From contig NZ_LYPL01000005.1 in the NCBI RefSeq assembly GCF_001662075.1, positions 124,001-188,000 of the forward strand: DNA of 64,000 nt. The letters are read 5' to 3'. Position numbers and translations under genes: made by a program. This document shows positions 30,163 to 39,503 of this stretch, in pieces. This DNA comes from Rhizobium bangladeshense. Lineage in GTDB: Bacteria; Pseudomonadota; Alphaproteobacteria; Rhizobiales; Rhizobiaceae. How positions within the stretch are numbered: the first letter of the stretch is position 1; each line of letters begins with the position of its first letter. The notes under the pieces were generated by a model that worked only from the letters and a program-made list of their open reading frames with translations, searched no databases and was not told where the DNA came from.

Positions 30163-30335
30163 AACAGTAACTTACTTCTCACGAGCATGGGAAGCGCAGC
30201 GTTTCGTGCATCCTATCATTCTGCATAAACATATGACGAATACGCATAATATTGCGGAGATTTTTTCATTCCGTCATAGTCTCCCTTAACGAAACCGATG
30301 GCGGCGAAGGCTCTGCCGCCAATCGTGGGGAACAC
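30163..30335 (+). promoter_or_regulatory. Upstream region of the peptide-type ABC importer operon
   Basis: The 173-base gap has an AT-rich core at 30221-30255 with CTGCATAA (30221-30228) and a second GCATAA about 23 bases downstream, a repeat spacing suitable for LysR-type tetramer binding. The first copy equals the motif in the 28.2 kb divergent region. A GGCGGC-GAAGGCTCT-GCCGCC hairpin lies at about 30300-30320, just before the GGGGA ribosome site. Confidence 0.45.
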
Positions 30336-31280
30336 ATGATACGCTTCATTCTTAACCGCCTGTTGATGGCATTGCCGACGATCGCCCTCGTGGCCGTCAC
30401 CGTTTTCGCACTCATCCGGCTCATCCCCGGCGATCCCGCCGCTTTGATGCTCGGCGACATGGCGCAGCCTGACCAGGTGGCGGCGATGCGCATCGAGCTC
30501 GGGCTCGACAAATCGATGATCCAGCAATTCGTAATCTGGGCAGGGAACGTTCTGCAGGGTGATTTCGGGCGCTCCATCGTCAACGGCGAAGCGGTGCTGC
30601 CGCTCGTCGCGTCCCGCTTCTTGGTCAGCGCCGAAATTGTTGTCATTGCGGTGTTGCTGGCGAGCGTCATCGCAGTGCCCGCCGGCGTGATCGCGGCCTG
30701 GCGACAGAACAGCCTGACGGACCTGGCGCTGGTTGGCACGGCGACGGTGCTGCTTTCCATTCCGACCTTTTGGCTCGGTCTCCTGCTGCTGCTGCTTTTC
30801 GGCCTGAAGCTCGGCTGGTTGCCGGTTCTCGGTTATGTCTCGGTCGGCGACAATATCGCCAGCGGGATCCTGTATCTCGTCCTGCCGATCATGACGCTGG
30901 TCATCCACGAAATGGGCGTTCTGATCCGCATGGCGCGTGCTTCGACGCTGGAAGTCCTGCGTCTCGATTACATCACGCATGCGCGCGCCAAGGGCCTTTC
31001 GGAAAGCGCGGTCCTCTGGCGCCATGCCTTCAAGAATGCTTTTGGCCCGACATGGACGGTTATCGGCCTGATCCTCGGCAACCTGCTCGGGGGCATCGCG
31101 GTGATCGAAACCGTCTTCACCATTCCGGGCCTCGGCCGTTTGATGGTCGATAGCATCTTTGCCCGGGATTACCCCGTCATCCAGGGTTGCCTGCTGTTCG
31201 TGGCGCTGTCCTATGTTCTGGTCAATCTGGTGGTCGATCTCCTCTATCCCTTCTTCGATCCGCGGGTGGTTGCCGAATGA
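30336..31280 (+). CDS. Dpp/Opp-type ABC transporter permease (DppB-like)
   Basis: The 314-residue inner-membrane permease begins MIRFILNRLLMALPTIALVAVTVF, the usual N-terminal helix of the DppB group. It contains IRLIPGDPA and the EAA-loop region with MARASTLEVLRLDYITHARAKGLS, which contacts the ATPase. About six membrane helices are expected. The start at 30336 is chosen for the GTGGGGA ribosome site; the longer frame upstream lacks one. The next gene overlaps by 4 bases. With the following permease and ATPase it forms an importer for peptides or peptide-like solutes; the substrate is not readable from sequence. Confidence 0.93.
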   Translation: MIRFILNRLLMALPTIALVAVTVFALIRLIPGDPAALMLGDMAQPDQVAAMRIELGLDKSMIQQFVIWAGNVLQGDFGRSIVNGEAVLPLVASRFLVSAEIVVIAVLLASVIAVPAGVIAAWRQNSLTDLALVGTATVLLSIPTFWLGLLLLLLFGLKLGWLPVLGYVSVGDNIASGILYLVLPIMTLVIHEMGVLIRMARASTLEVLRLDYITHARAKGLSESAVLWRHAFKNAFGPTWTVIGLILGNLLGGIAVIETVFTIPGLGRLMVDSIFARDYPVIQGCLLFVALSYVLVNLVVDLLYPFFDPRVVAE

Positions 31281-32095
31281 AAAAGTTCACTTTCAACGGC
31301 CTCATCGGCAGCATTCTGATTGCCATCCTGCTGATCACCGCCGCGGTCGGTCTTTTCTGGACCCCATATGACCCGATGAAACTTGGTTTTGCCGTCAGGC
31401 TTGCTGCTCCCGGCGGCGCTCATCTGCTCGGGACCGACGAGTTCGGACGCGATGTTCTCAGCCGCTTGATGGTCGGCGCCCGGGCCAGCGTATGGATCGG
31501 CACGCTGACAGTCGGCTTCGCGACCGTCTTCGGCACGTTGATCGGCGTTGTCAGCGGTTATGTCCGCGGCTGGGCAGACGGCGTCATCATGGCGATCAAC
31601 AATGCGCTGCTGGCATTCCCTGGCATTCTGCTGGCGCTTGGTCTGCTGGCCGTATTCGGCGCCAATCAGTACGGCATCATCTTCGCACTCGGCATTGCCT
31701 ACACGCCGTCCATGGCGCGCGTCGTGCGCGGCGCGGTTTTGTCGTTGCGGGAGCGGGAATTCATCGAAGCGTCGAGAATAATGGGCAACAGCGAGCTTTT
31801 CACGATGGTCCGTCACATCCTGCCCAATTGCCTTGCCCCGATCACCGTGCTTGCCACGTCGATGTTCGGTTGGGCCATCCTCTCCGAAAGCGCCCTGAGC
31901 TTCCTGGGCCTAGGTGTGCCTCCGCCGGCGCCGACCTGGGGCAACATGCTTGCCGCCGGCCGTCCGTTCATCCAGCAGGCTGTGTGGCTCGGCCTTTTTC
32001 CCGGCCTCTGCATCGCGCTGACGCTGCTCGGCATCAATCTTCTGGGCGACGCCCTTCGTGACAAGCTGGATCCGCGTATGAGGGGGCTGAAATGA
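31277..32095 (+). CDS. Dpp/Opp-type ABC transporter permease (DppC-like)
   Basis: This 272-residue partner permease has GTDEFGRDVLSRLMVGARASVWIG near residue 45, a hallmark of the DppC group, and the ATPase-contact loop LREREFIEASRIMGNSELF. It starts inside the stop of the DppB-like gene (ATGA at 31277) and its own stop overlaps the ATPase gene start, so all three are coupled. Its N-terminus is short, with one helix before the periplasmic loop. Confidence 0.93.
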   Translation: MKKFTFNGLIGSILIAILLITAAVGLFWTPYDPMKLGFAVRLAAPGGAHLLGTDEFGRDVLSRLMVGARASVWIGTLTVGFATVFGTLIGVVSGYVRGWADGVIMAINNALLAFPGILLALGLLAVFGANQYGIIFALGIAYTPSMARVVRGAVLSLREREFIEASRIMGNSELFTMVRHILPNCLAPITVLATSMFGWAILSESALSFLGLGVPPPAPTWGNMLAAGRPFIQQAVWLGLFPGLCIALTLLGINLLGDALRDKLDPRMRGLK

Positions 32096-33720
32096 CCGGC
32101 GACACGCTTTTGAACGTTTGCGGCCTCTCGCTTGAGGTTGCAGGCACCGGCCTACAGGTCGTCAAGGACGTCGGCTTCGACATAGCGCCAGGCGAGATTG
32201 TCGGCATTGTCGGCGAGAGCGGCTCAGGCAAGACGCTGGCGACCCGGGCGCTGATATCGCTACTGCCGGCGGCGGTTCGCGTGACGGGCGGAACCGTGCG
32301 CTACAAGGGCCGCGACGTGCTTTCGATGAGCAACAGTGATCTTCGGGCGATGCGGGGCCGGGAGATCGGCGTCGTGTTCCAGGAACCGATGACATCCCTC
32401 AATCCATCCATGACCATCGGCCGTCAGCTGGAGGAGGGGCTTGTCCTGCATACGAAGCTGGCGCCGCAGGAGCGGCGTGCGCGCATCCTCGACATGCTGG
32501 AGCGCGTCGGCATTCTCAACCCTGAAGGCGCCCTCACTTCCTACCCGCATGAGTTTTCCGGCGGCATGCGCCAGCGCATCATGCTGGCCTCCGTCATGCT
32601 GCTGAAACCGGCATTGCTGATCGCCGACGAGCCGACCACGGCGCTGGATGCCGTCATTCAGCGCGACGTGATGGAGCTGATGGTCGATCTGACGACCGCG
32701 GAAGGCACCGCCGTCCTGCTGATCAGCCACGATCTGCCGATGGTTGCCCGATACACCAGCCGTATCATCGTCATGGAGAAGGGCGCGATTGTCGAGCAGG
32801 GCAGAGCCGACAAGCTTCTCGCAGCGCCACAGCATCCCTACACATGCAAGCTCCTCTCGGCGCTCCCCTATCGCGGTGAATCGCGCGCCATCGATAAGAC
32901 CAAGACACCGATGGTGTCGGCGCAGAACATCGTCGTCGATTATCCTGGTCGCCGGTCGTTCCTGAAAAGGGCGCGGGGAAAGCGGGCCCTGCATGGGGTC
33001 AGCATCAATGTTTATGAAGGCGAAGTGGTCGCCCTCGTCGGCGGTTCCGGTTCGGGAAAGACGACGCTCGGCCGCACCATTGCCGGCCTTGTCAGGGAAA
33101 GCGGCGGGACGATCGAATTCCAGGGCCGGTCCCGTAACGAGGATTGGAAGAACTACCGGCTGGACTGCCAGATGGTGTTCCAAGACCCTTACTCCTCGCT
33201 CGATCCGCGCATGACCATACTCGCGCTTGTCGAGGAGGCGCTGCGTCTGGTGCCGAACCTGAGCGGCGAGGCCAAGCGGCGACGGGCTTTCGAAACGCTC
33301 GAGGAAGTCGGTCTCGGGAAGGACTATGCCAGCCGCTATCCGCACGAATTGTCAGGCGGCCAGCGGCAGCGCGTCGCCATTGCCCGGGCCGTTGCGCGCC
33401 GGCCGAAATTCCTGATCGCCGACGAGCCGGTGTCGGCGCTCGACGTTACCGTCCGTGCGCAGGTGCTCCACCTCTTCTCGGATCTGCAGAAACGCTACGG
33501 CTTTTCCTGTCTTTTCATCAGCCACGATCTTGGCGTGGTCGAGCAGGTGGCTGACCGGGTGGTGGTGATGCAGGAGGGCCGCATCGTCGAGCAAGGCGAC
33601 CGCGGCACGATCTTCGACAATCCGAAAGAGCCCTACACGCGTCGTCTGCTCTCGGCCATCCCCGCGCTCGACCACAATGCAAGCGGTGGTGTGACACTCA
33701 AATGGCGTTTGGAGAATTAA
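32092..33720 (+). CDS. Fused DppD-DppF-type ABC ATPase
   Basis: The 542-residue protein contains two complete ABC domains. Domain 1 has Walker A GESGSGKT, signature FSGGMRQRI and Walker B LLIADEPTT. Domain 2 has GGSGSGKTT, LSGGQRQRV and FLIADEPVS. A DppD/OppD-type C-terminal extension (QHPYTCKLLSALP) follows domain 1, and a similar EPYTRRLLSAIP closes domain 2. It powers the permease pair encoded upstream. Single-chain fusions like this are common in rhizobial peptide and glutathione-type importers. All catalytic motifs look intact in both halves. Confidence 0.94.
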   Translation: MTGDTLLNVCGLSLEVAGTGLQVVKDVGFDIAPGEIVGIVGESGSGKTLATRALISLLPAAVRVTGGTVRYKGRDVLSMSNSDLRAMRGREIGVVFQEPMTSLNPSMTIGRQLEEGLVLHTKLAPQERRARILDMLERVGILNPEGALTSYPHEFSGGMRQRIMLASVMLLKPALLIADEPTTALDAVIQRDVMELMVDLTTAEGTAVLLISHDLPMVARYTSRIIVMEKGAIVEQGRADKLLAAPQHPYTCKLLSALPYRGESRAIDKTKTPMVSAQNIVVDYPGRRSFLKRARGKRALHGVSINVYEGEVVALVGGSGSGKTTLGRTIAGLVRESGGTIEFQGRSRNEDWKNYRLDCQMVFQDPYSSLDPRMTILALVEEALRLVPNLSGEAKRRRAFETLEEVGLGKDYASRYPHELSGGQRQRVAIARAVARRPKFLIADEPVSALDVTVRAQVLHLFSDLQKRYGFSCLFISHDLGVVEQVADRVVVMQEGRIVEQGDRGTIFDNPKEPYTRRLLSAIPALDHNASGGVTLKWRLEN

Positions 33721-33721
33721 C

Positions 33722-34585
33722 GTGGCTATCGTGACGACATCGGCCGATACGGCCGAACAACTTCATGCAATCTGCGAAGCGCAGCCGTTCGTCACCCGGT
33801 TCATGGTGCGTAACCTGCGCACCGGTGAAACGATAGAGCGCGGCGCTGACGAAGAAACCCCTTCGGCCAGTACCCGGAAGACATCGATCATGATGGCGGC
33901 GCTCAAGGCCGTTCATGAAGGCCGGCTCGATCTCGACGAGCCGATCACCTACGAGGCTCGCTTTGCCGAGGAAGTGGCAAGCGGCATGTTTCGCTATCTG
34001 ACGCCGGGCATCGTCATTTCGTTGCGCGATGCGATCACCGGGATGATGGTGTTGAGCGACAATGTCTGCACCAAAATGGTCTTTGAGCGGCTGACGCTCG
34101 AGGAAGTGGACGGCTATTGCAAGTCGATCGGCATGGACGCCACGCATCATCGTTTTTTAATTCCACCGCTCGCCCTATCACCTGATCACTCGCTGCGTTC
34201 GGTTACCACCACCACGGCGCGCGACCAGATTTTTCTCCTGCAGGCGATCCTCGATGCACAGACTTCGGAGGAAGCGGCGGAGAGATTGCGCTGCTCGCAG
34301 GTGCTCTGCCGCTACGCGCTTCAAACCCTGAAGAACCAGATCTTGCGTTATGCGATCCCGTCGAGATTGCCGTTCGCCACCGTGGTTGCGCACAAGGGCG
34401 GCACGGGCAAGCGCGGCCGCATGAATGCCGGCATCGTTTATCTGGGCGAAGAGCCCTTCTATGCCATTGCCGTATTCACCGATGACGTGCCTCAGGCCAT
34501 GGCGGACGGCACGCCGGGCTACACGATCGCGCTCGAAACCATCGGCCGGCTCTCCCGGGCCTGCTGGGACAATTTTCAACCTTGA
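33722..34585 (+). CDS. Beta-lactamase-fold serine hydrolase without signal peptide
   Basis: The 287-residue protein has the three motifs of class A beta-lactamase/PBP folds: SxxK at Ser50-Lys53 (ASTRKTS), SDN at 112-114, and a KTG-type box as KGG at 225-227 (VAHKGGTGK). The omega-loop ExxLN motif of true class A enzymes is not found. There is no hydrophobic N-terminal stretch, so it should stay in the cytoplasm. The GTG start is one base after the ATPase stop, with GGAG upstream, placing it firmly in the transporter operon. It more likely hydrolyses an amide or peptide brought in by the importer than an antibiotic; this is inference. Confidence 0.82.
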   Translation: MAIVTTSADTAEQLHAICEAQPFVTRFMVRNLRTGETIERGADEETPSASTRKTSIMMAALKAVHEGRLDLDEPITYEARFAEEVASGMFRYLTPGIVISLRDAITGMMVLSDNVCTKMVFERLTLEEVDGYCKSIGMDATHHRFLIPPLALSPDHSLRSVTTTTARDQIFLLQAILDAQTSEEAAERLRCSQVLCRYALQTLKNQILRYAIPSRLPFATVVAHKGGTGKRGRMNAGIVYLGEEPFYAIAVFTDDVPQAMADGTPGYTIALETIGRLSRACWDNFQP

Positions 34586-34613
34586 TCATCGACAAAACAA
34601 AGAGGGTAGAACA

Positions 34614-36155
34614 ATGAAGAAAATTCTTCTCGCCGGCACGATGCTGCTCGGTATGACAGATCTCGGGCATGCGCGCGACATCGTCGTGGCTCAGAGTTCG
34701 GATCTGCGCAGCAGCAATCCCGGGGTCAATCGTGACGGCAATACCGACGGTGTTATCCTGCACATCGTCGAGGGCCTGGTCGGCTATAACAATAGCGGTG
34801 AGGTCAAGCCGCTGCTCGCCAAGAGCGTCGACGTTTCCGGCGATGGCCTTACCTATACATTCCGCCTTCGAAGCGACGTGAAATTCCACAATGGCAAGCC
34901 GCTGACCGCCGACGACGTCGTGTGGAACTGGAACCGCTATCTCAAGCCCGAGACGAAATGGACGTGCCTTTCCGATTTTGCGCCCGGCGGCGCCGCCCCC
35001 GTGACTGGTGTGAAGGCGCTTGACGGATCGACCGTCCAGATCACGCTCGAAAAGCCCTCGGCCGTCTTTCTGGGTCTGATGTCGCGTCCGGAATGCGGTT
35101 ACACCGCCATCATTTCCCCCGATTCCCTTGCCGCGGATGGCAGTTTCGTCAAACCGGTCGGGACCGGTCCGTTCATGTGGGACGAATGGAAAAAGGGCGA
35201 GTATATCCGTCTCGCCAAGTTCACCGACTACGTCTCTCCCGAAAATGACGGCAAGCCGGACGGGATGGTCGGCTCGAAACGACCTTTGGCCGACGGCATC
35301 AAGTTCATGGTCATTCCCGATGCATCCACCGTCAAGGCAGGACTGGAGTCCGGCGCCCTCGATACCGCCGAGATATCGCCTGACCTTATTCCGGAGATCA
35401 AGGCGAGCGATAAGCTGCAGCTGATCGTCGCCCGCAACAACGGCAAGAACCTGTTCTACATCCAGACACGCGACAAGGTGCTGAGCAAGCCCGGCGTGCG
35501 GCGGGCGATGGCAATGTCGCTCGACCTCGGCGAGCTTGTCGCCGCCGCCTCAAATGGAACCGGCGAAGCGAACGGCTCGATGGTGTCGCAGGATTCCGTT
35601 TATTTTGACGATACCCAGAAGCAGAGGCTGCCCTACGACATCGAGGCGGCGAAGAAGGAATTGGCCGATGCCGGCTACAAGGGCGAACCGATCACCATCA
35701 TTGCCAACAAGCGCGGCAATGTTCCAAGCTTTCCCGCTGCGGTTATGGCGCAGGCGATGATGCAGCAGGCCGGGTTGAATGTGCAGATCGAAGTTCTCGA
35801 TTACGCAACGCAAGTCGACCGCCGCCGGTCCGGCAACTATCAGGTGATTTCGCAATCGGTCGCCCCGCGGCTCGACCCTGCGCTGATGTACAGTTTTTAC
35901 GTCGGCAACAAAGACAAGAATGCTTCACTGATGTGGGACGATCCCAAGGCCGTGGAATTGATGAAGGCGGCTTATGTCGAAGCCGATCCGGCCAAGCGGC
36001 AGAAGATATTCGACGCGTTCCATGAGCTGATGCTGAAGGAGGCGCCGGGCATTTTCCTTTACGACACGGTCGACGTGTGGGGTGCGACGAAGACGTTGAA
36101 GGGCCAGCCGGTGTGGCAGTCGAACGCCCGCCTCTGGGAAGTCTCGGTCGACTGA
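34614..36155 (+). CDS. Dpp/Opp-type periplasmic substrate-binding protein
   Basis: The 513-residue family 5 binding protein has a signal peptide MKKILLAGTMLLGMTDLGHA, cut before RDIVV. Domain motifs such as LTYTFRLRSDVKFHNGKPLTADDVVW and GTGPFMWDEWKKGEYI are typical of DppA/OppA proteins. The start at 34614 has AGAGGG upstream. It follows the hydrolase gene by 28 bases, so the operon order is permease, permease, ATPase, hydrolase, binding protein. Several Cys residues (WTCLSDF, RPECGY) may form a disulphide in the mature protein. The ligand is unknown. Confidence 0.92.
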   Translation: MKKILLAGTMLLGMTDLGHARDIVVAQSSDLRSSNPGVNRDGNTDGVILHIVEGLVGYNNSGEVKPLLAKSVDVSGDGLTYTFRLRSDVKFHNGKPLTADDVVWNWNRYLKPETKWTCLSDFAPGGAAPVTGVKALDGSTVQITLEKPSAVFLGLMSRPECGYTAIISPDSLAADGSFVKPVGTGPFMWDEWKKGEYIRLAKFTDYVSPENDGKPDGMVGSKRPLADGIKFMVIPDASTVKAGLESGALDTAEISPDLIPEIKASDKLQLIVARNNGKNLFYIQTRDKVLSKPGVRRAMAMSLDLGELVAAASNGTGEANGSMVSQDSVYFDDTQKQRLPYDIEAAKKELADAGYKGEPITIIANKRGNVPSFPAAVMAQAMMQQAGLNVQIEVLDYATQVDRRRSGNYQVISQSVAPRLDPALMYSFYVGNKDKNASLMWDDPKAVELMKAAYVEADPAKRQKIFDAFHELMLKEAPGIFLYDTVDVWGATKTLKGQPVWQSNARLWEVSVD

Positions 36156-36163
36156 GGAATCTT

Positions 36164-36235
36164 GCGGCGTCGAGGCGCAGACGCCGCGGCACTTCGGATT
36201 GGTAAAACAGCAGGACCGGCAGGCTCGCCTGCCGG
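36164..36235 (+). other. Two intercistronic hairpins
   Basis: GCGGCGTC (36164-36171) pairs with GACGCCGC (36180-36187), and CCGGCAGG (36216-36223) pairs with CCTGCCGG (36228-36235). Neither is followed by a T-run. They lie between the binding-protein gene and the amidohydrolase gene. They may protect the mRNA 3' end or reduce read-through. Confidence 0.55.
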
Positions 36236-36289
36236 ACCGATATGTCATGCCGGAGGCCTGCTGACCGCCGGGGAAAGCAAGGATATGAG

Positions 36290-37735
36290 ATGAGCAAGGA
36301 AGCAGTGGATGCGATCGTTTCGGCGATCGAGGGTATGCGGCCGGCCTGCGCGGTGCTGAGCGACAGGATTTGGGATCTTGCCGAACTGAAATTCGAGGAG
36401 AAGAGTTCTTCCGGTCTGCTGGCAAAGGCCCTTGAGGACGAGGGCTTTTGCGTCCGTCGCGGTGTTGCCGACATGGACACCGCTTTCATCGCAGAAGCCG
36501 GCGCGGGCAAGCCGGTCATTGCATTTCTCGGCGAATTCGACGCACTCGCGGGCATGAGCCAGATTGCGGGCATCGCCGAGCAGCGTTCGCTTGCGCCAGG
36601 CGCGGCCGGACATGGCTGCGGCCACAATCTTCTGGGTGTCGGGTCGTTGATGGCCGCCGTCGCGCTCGCCAACCATTTGAAGGATAACGGTATTTCGGGA
36701 ACTGTGCGTTACTATGGCTGCCCCGGCGAAGAGGGCGGCTCGGGCAAGACCTTCATGGTGCGTGCGGGGGCGTTCGACGACGTGGACACGGCGCTCACCT
36801 GGCATCCCGCACCGTTCAACGCCGTCCGCTCCACAAACAATCTCGCGGTGCTGGAATATTATTACCGGTTCAAGGGCGTTGCGGCCCACGCTTCCAATGC
36901 TGCGCATCTCGGCCGATCCGCACTCGATGCCGTGGAGCTTATGAATGTCGGCGTCAATTTCCTGCGCGAACATATGCCACAGGACTGCCGCGTGCATTAT
37001 GCCATCACCGATGCCGGCGGACGGGCTGCCAATGTCGTGCAGGCGCAGGCCGAGGTGCTCTATCTCATCAGGGCACCGGACATGCCACAGGCTCTCAATC
37101 TCGCCGCGCGGGTGGAAAAAGTCGCGCGCGGTGCCGCGATGATGACGGAGACCGACGTGGAGATCGTTTTCGATACGGCTTCCACGAACCTTCTTCCGAA
37201 TATTACCCTGGAAACGGCGATGCATGAAAACATGATGGCGCTCGGCCCCGTCGCCTTCGACGAAGCCGATATCGCCTTTGCGCGGCGCATCCAGAAGACG
37301 TTTACCGACGAAGCCATCGCCAGCAGCATCAGGCTGTATCAGATCGGGCGCGACGTCTTCGCCGCTGCCAAGATCGATGGCGCGATGCCGCTCCATCTCG
37401 GGCTGCGGCATTTCGAGGGCCATTCGCACTTTCGGGCGGGTTCGACCGATGTCGGCGATGTGAGCTGGGCGACCCCCACGGCCCAATGCTGGGCTCCCGC
37501 CTGGGCCATCGGCACCAACCCGCATACATGGCAGGTCGTTGCGCAAGGAAAGGCGCCGGCTGCGCATAAGGCCATGGCACATGCAGCCAAGGCTCTCGCC
37601 CTGACCGGTCTTTCCCTGGTGAATTCACCGGAGCTGATGAAGGCGGCGAAGGCCGAATGGATGGTAAAGACCGGCGGAAAGCCTTACATCTGCCCGATCC
37701 CGACGGATGTGATGCCGGGAGCGGTGAGCAGCTGA
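36290..37735 (+). CDS. M20D-family amidohydrolase, AbgB-like
   Basis: The 481-residue metallopeptidase/amidase has the metal-binding blocks FLGEFDALAGMS, GHGCGHNLLGVGS and GCPGEEGGSGKTFM, plus ALTWHPAPFNAV in the AbgB style (subunit B of p-aminobenzoyl-glutamate hydrolase). Family members cleave N-acyl or aminoacyl amides in the cytoplasm. The ATG at 36290 is preferred because the longer frame has no ribosome site. It follows the importer operon after 134 bases with two hairpins. It probably degrades the imported compound, together with the beta-lactamase-fold hydrolase. No abgA partner is present. Confidence 0.88.
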   Translation: MSKEAVDAIVSAIEGMRPACAVLSDRIWDLAELKFEEKSSSGLLAKALEDEGFCVRRGVADMDTAFIAEAGAGKPVIAFLGEFDALAGMSQIAGIAEQRSLAPGAAGHGCGHNLLGVGSLMAAVALANHLKDNGISGTVRYYGCPGEEGGSGKTFMVRAGAFDDVDTALTWHPAPFNAVRSTNNLAVLEYYYRFKGVAAHASNAAHLGRSALDAVELMNVGVNFLREHMPQDCRVHYAITDAGGRAANVVQAQAEVLYLIRAPDMPQALNLAARVEKVARGAAMMTETDVEIVFDTASTNLLPNITLETAMHENMMALGPVAFDEADIAFARRIQKTFTDEAIASSIRLYQIGRDVFAAAKIDGAMPLHLGLRHFEGHSHFRAGSTDVGDVSWATPTAQCWAPAWAIGTNPHTWQVVAQGKAPAAHKAMAHAAKALALTGLSLVNSPELMKAAKAEWMVKTGGKPYICPIPTDVMPGAVSS

Positions 37736-37990
37736 AAGTAACACGGCGGATCCGCCGCCGGGCAATTACGGCAAAAAAGTGTCCTTTCCTCCTGGATATC
37801 TTGCCGATGTCAGCTAGATGACAGCTTGTTGTGGTGGCTTTGGCTACTTCTTCTCCGTGGAGGCGGAGAACTGAAGCCTTGGGAGGCATTCCGCTCGTCA
37901 TTCGGACAACTGTGTCCGCCGGCCGGCTACCCCTCCCGATTCCCTGGAGAATAACAGGCGGTGCGCTCAGCCGCCGACGGAGGACAAATC
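37736..37990 (+). other. Leader region before tctC
   Basis: The gap contains a GGCGGATCCGCC palindrome just after the amidohydrolase stop. A GGCGGT-GCGCTCA-GCCGCC hairpin ends about 15 bases before the tctC start, and a GGAGG ribosome site lies at about 37979. No T-run and no recognised operator were found. Confidence 0.4.
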
Positions 37991-38935
37991 GTGAAGCATA
38001 CGTTCATCGCAACCATTCTCGCAGCCGCCATCGCGCTGCCGGCCTATGCGGCCGACTATACCATCATCGCGCCGGCCGCGCCGGGCGGCGGCTGGGACCA
38101 GACGGCCCGCTCGCTGCAGACTGCGCTGCAGCAGGAGAAGATCTCCGGCAACGTCCAGGTCCAGAACGTTCCCGGCGCCGGCGGCACCATCGGGCTGGCG
38201 CAGTTCAGCAGCCAGGCTGCCGGCAACCCCAACTCGCTGATCGTCGGCGGCTATGTCATGGTCGGCGCCATCCTGACCAACAAGTCGCCCGTGACACTCA
38301 AGGACGTTACGCCGATCGCCCGGCTTACCGGCGAATACGAGGCCGTCGTTGTTCCCGCCTCGTCCGATATCAAGACCATGGCCGATCTGGTCGCGGCGCT
38401 GAAGAAGGATCCGGGCTCGGTTTCCTGGGGCGGCGGTTCGGCCGGGGGCACCGACCACATCACCGTCGGTCTGATCGCCAAGGCCTCCGGCGTCGACCCG
38501 ACCAAAATCAACTATGTCGCCTTTTCCGGCGGCGGCGAGGCGCTTGCCGCCATTCTCGGCAGCCAGGTCACTGCCGGAGTATCAAGCTACAGCGAATTCG
38601 AATCGCAGGTGAAAGCGGGCACGCTGCGTCTTCTTGCCGTGTCGAGCGACAAGCGCATCGACGGCGTCGATGCTCCGACGCTGAAGGAAAGCGGCACCGA
38701 TGTCAGCATTCAGAACTGGCGTATGGTTGCCGCTGCTCCCGGCCTGTCGGCAGAGCAGGTCGCCGCCATCACCTCCGATTTCGAGAAACTGCACGGCTCC
38801 GCCACCTGGCAGGAAATTCTGAAGACCAAGGGCTGGGCCGACACCTATCTGTCCGGCGACGCCTTCAAGGCGCAGCTTGAAAAGGATGTCGCTGCCACCG
38901 AAGGCATTCTCAAAGAGATCGGACTTGTTCAATGA
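37991..38935 (+). CDS. tctC: TctC-type tricarboxylate-transporter binding protein
   Basis: The 314-residue periplasmic protein has a signal peptide [20 protein letters not shown]. The Bug/TctC fold follows with [27 protein letters not shown] and [11 protein letters not shown]. The GTG start at 37991 follows GACGGAGGACAAATC, a strong ribosome site; the upstream in-frame ATG would bury this. It binds a carboxylic acid, citrate-like in known cases, for the TctAB membrane part. The stop overlaps tctB by 4 bases. The order C-B-A is standard for these tripartite systems. Confidence 0.93.
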   Translation: MKHTFIATILAAAIALPAYAADYTIIAPAAPGGGWDQTARSLQTALQQEKISGNVQVQNVPGAGGTIGLAQFSSQAAGNPNSLIVGGYVMVGAILTNKSPVTLKDVTPIARLTGEYEAVVVPASSDIKTMADLVAALKKDPGSVSWGGGSAGGTDHITVGLIAKASGVDPTKINYVAFSGGGEALAAILGSQVTAGVSSYSEFESQVKAGTLRLLAVSSDKRIDGVDAPTLKESGTDVSIQNWRMVAAAPGLSAEQVAAITSDFEKLHGSATWQEILKTKGWADTYLSGDAFKAQLEKDVAATEGILKEIGLVQ

Positions 38936-39420
38936 GCGGGGATAACTCCTCGGCAACCACGCGCCGCCCTGATTGGGCGGCGTTCATCATTGCCGCTTTC
39001 CTCTTTGTTGTCGCCGGCGTGATGTTCTGGGATGCATCGCATCTGAAAACAATCGCGCAGTATGACCGCATCGGCCCGGCAACCATGCCCCAAGTGGTGG
39101 CCTTCGGCCTGTTCTGTCTTGGGATCTGGACGATCGCCGAAGCTTGGCGCGGCGAGTTTCCGGAACGCGATCGGCAGGAAGTGGCGCCCGTCATCTGGAT
39201 CATTGCCGGTCTTGTCGGACAGATGCTGCTTCTGCGCCTTGCCGGCTTCTCGATCGCCACCGGTCTGCTGTTTGCATTCACGGCACGCGGCTTCGGTAAA
39301 CGCAAGCTCTGGATCTCGCTGCCGTTCGGCATCGTCTTCAGCTTCGTCGTCTGGGCGATCTTCTCGCAGCTGCTGCAGCTGACGCTGCCGGCCGGCCCGC
39401 TCGAACGCCTGTTCTTCTGA
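38932..39420 (+). CDS. tctB: TctB small membrane subunit
   Basis: The 162-residue protein has about four hydrophobic helices: [50 protein letters not shown], and a C-terminal helix. This matches the poorly conserved TctB subunit, and the family call rests mainly on size, topology and the position between tctC and tctA. It starts inside the tctC stop (ATGA). Confidence 0.88.
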   Translation: MSGDNSSATTRRPDWAAFIIAAFLFVVAGVMFWDASHLKTIAQYDRIGPATMPQVVAFGLFCLGIWTIAEAWRGEFPERDRQEVAPVIWIIAGLVGQMLLLRLAGFSIATGLLFAFTARGFGKRKLWISLPFGIVFSFVVWAIFSQLLQLTLPAGPLERLFF

Positions 39421-39503
39421 CGGCGCGCGCTGTCAGCACTTTTTACTTTTGCGCAGTGCCGGACCGCGTAACGGACGGCCGGGAACGCGCTTGGGATATC
39501 AAG

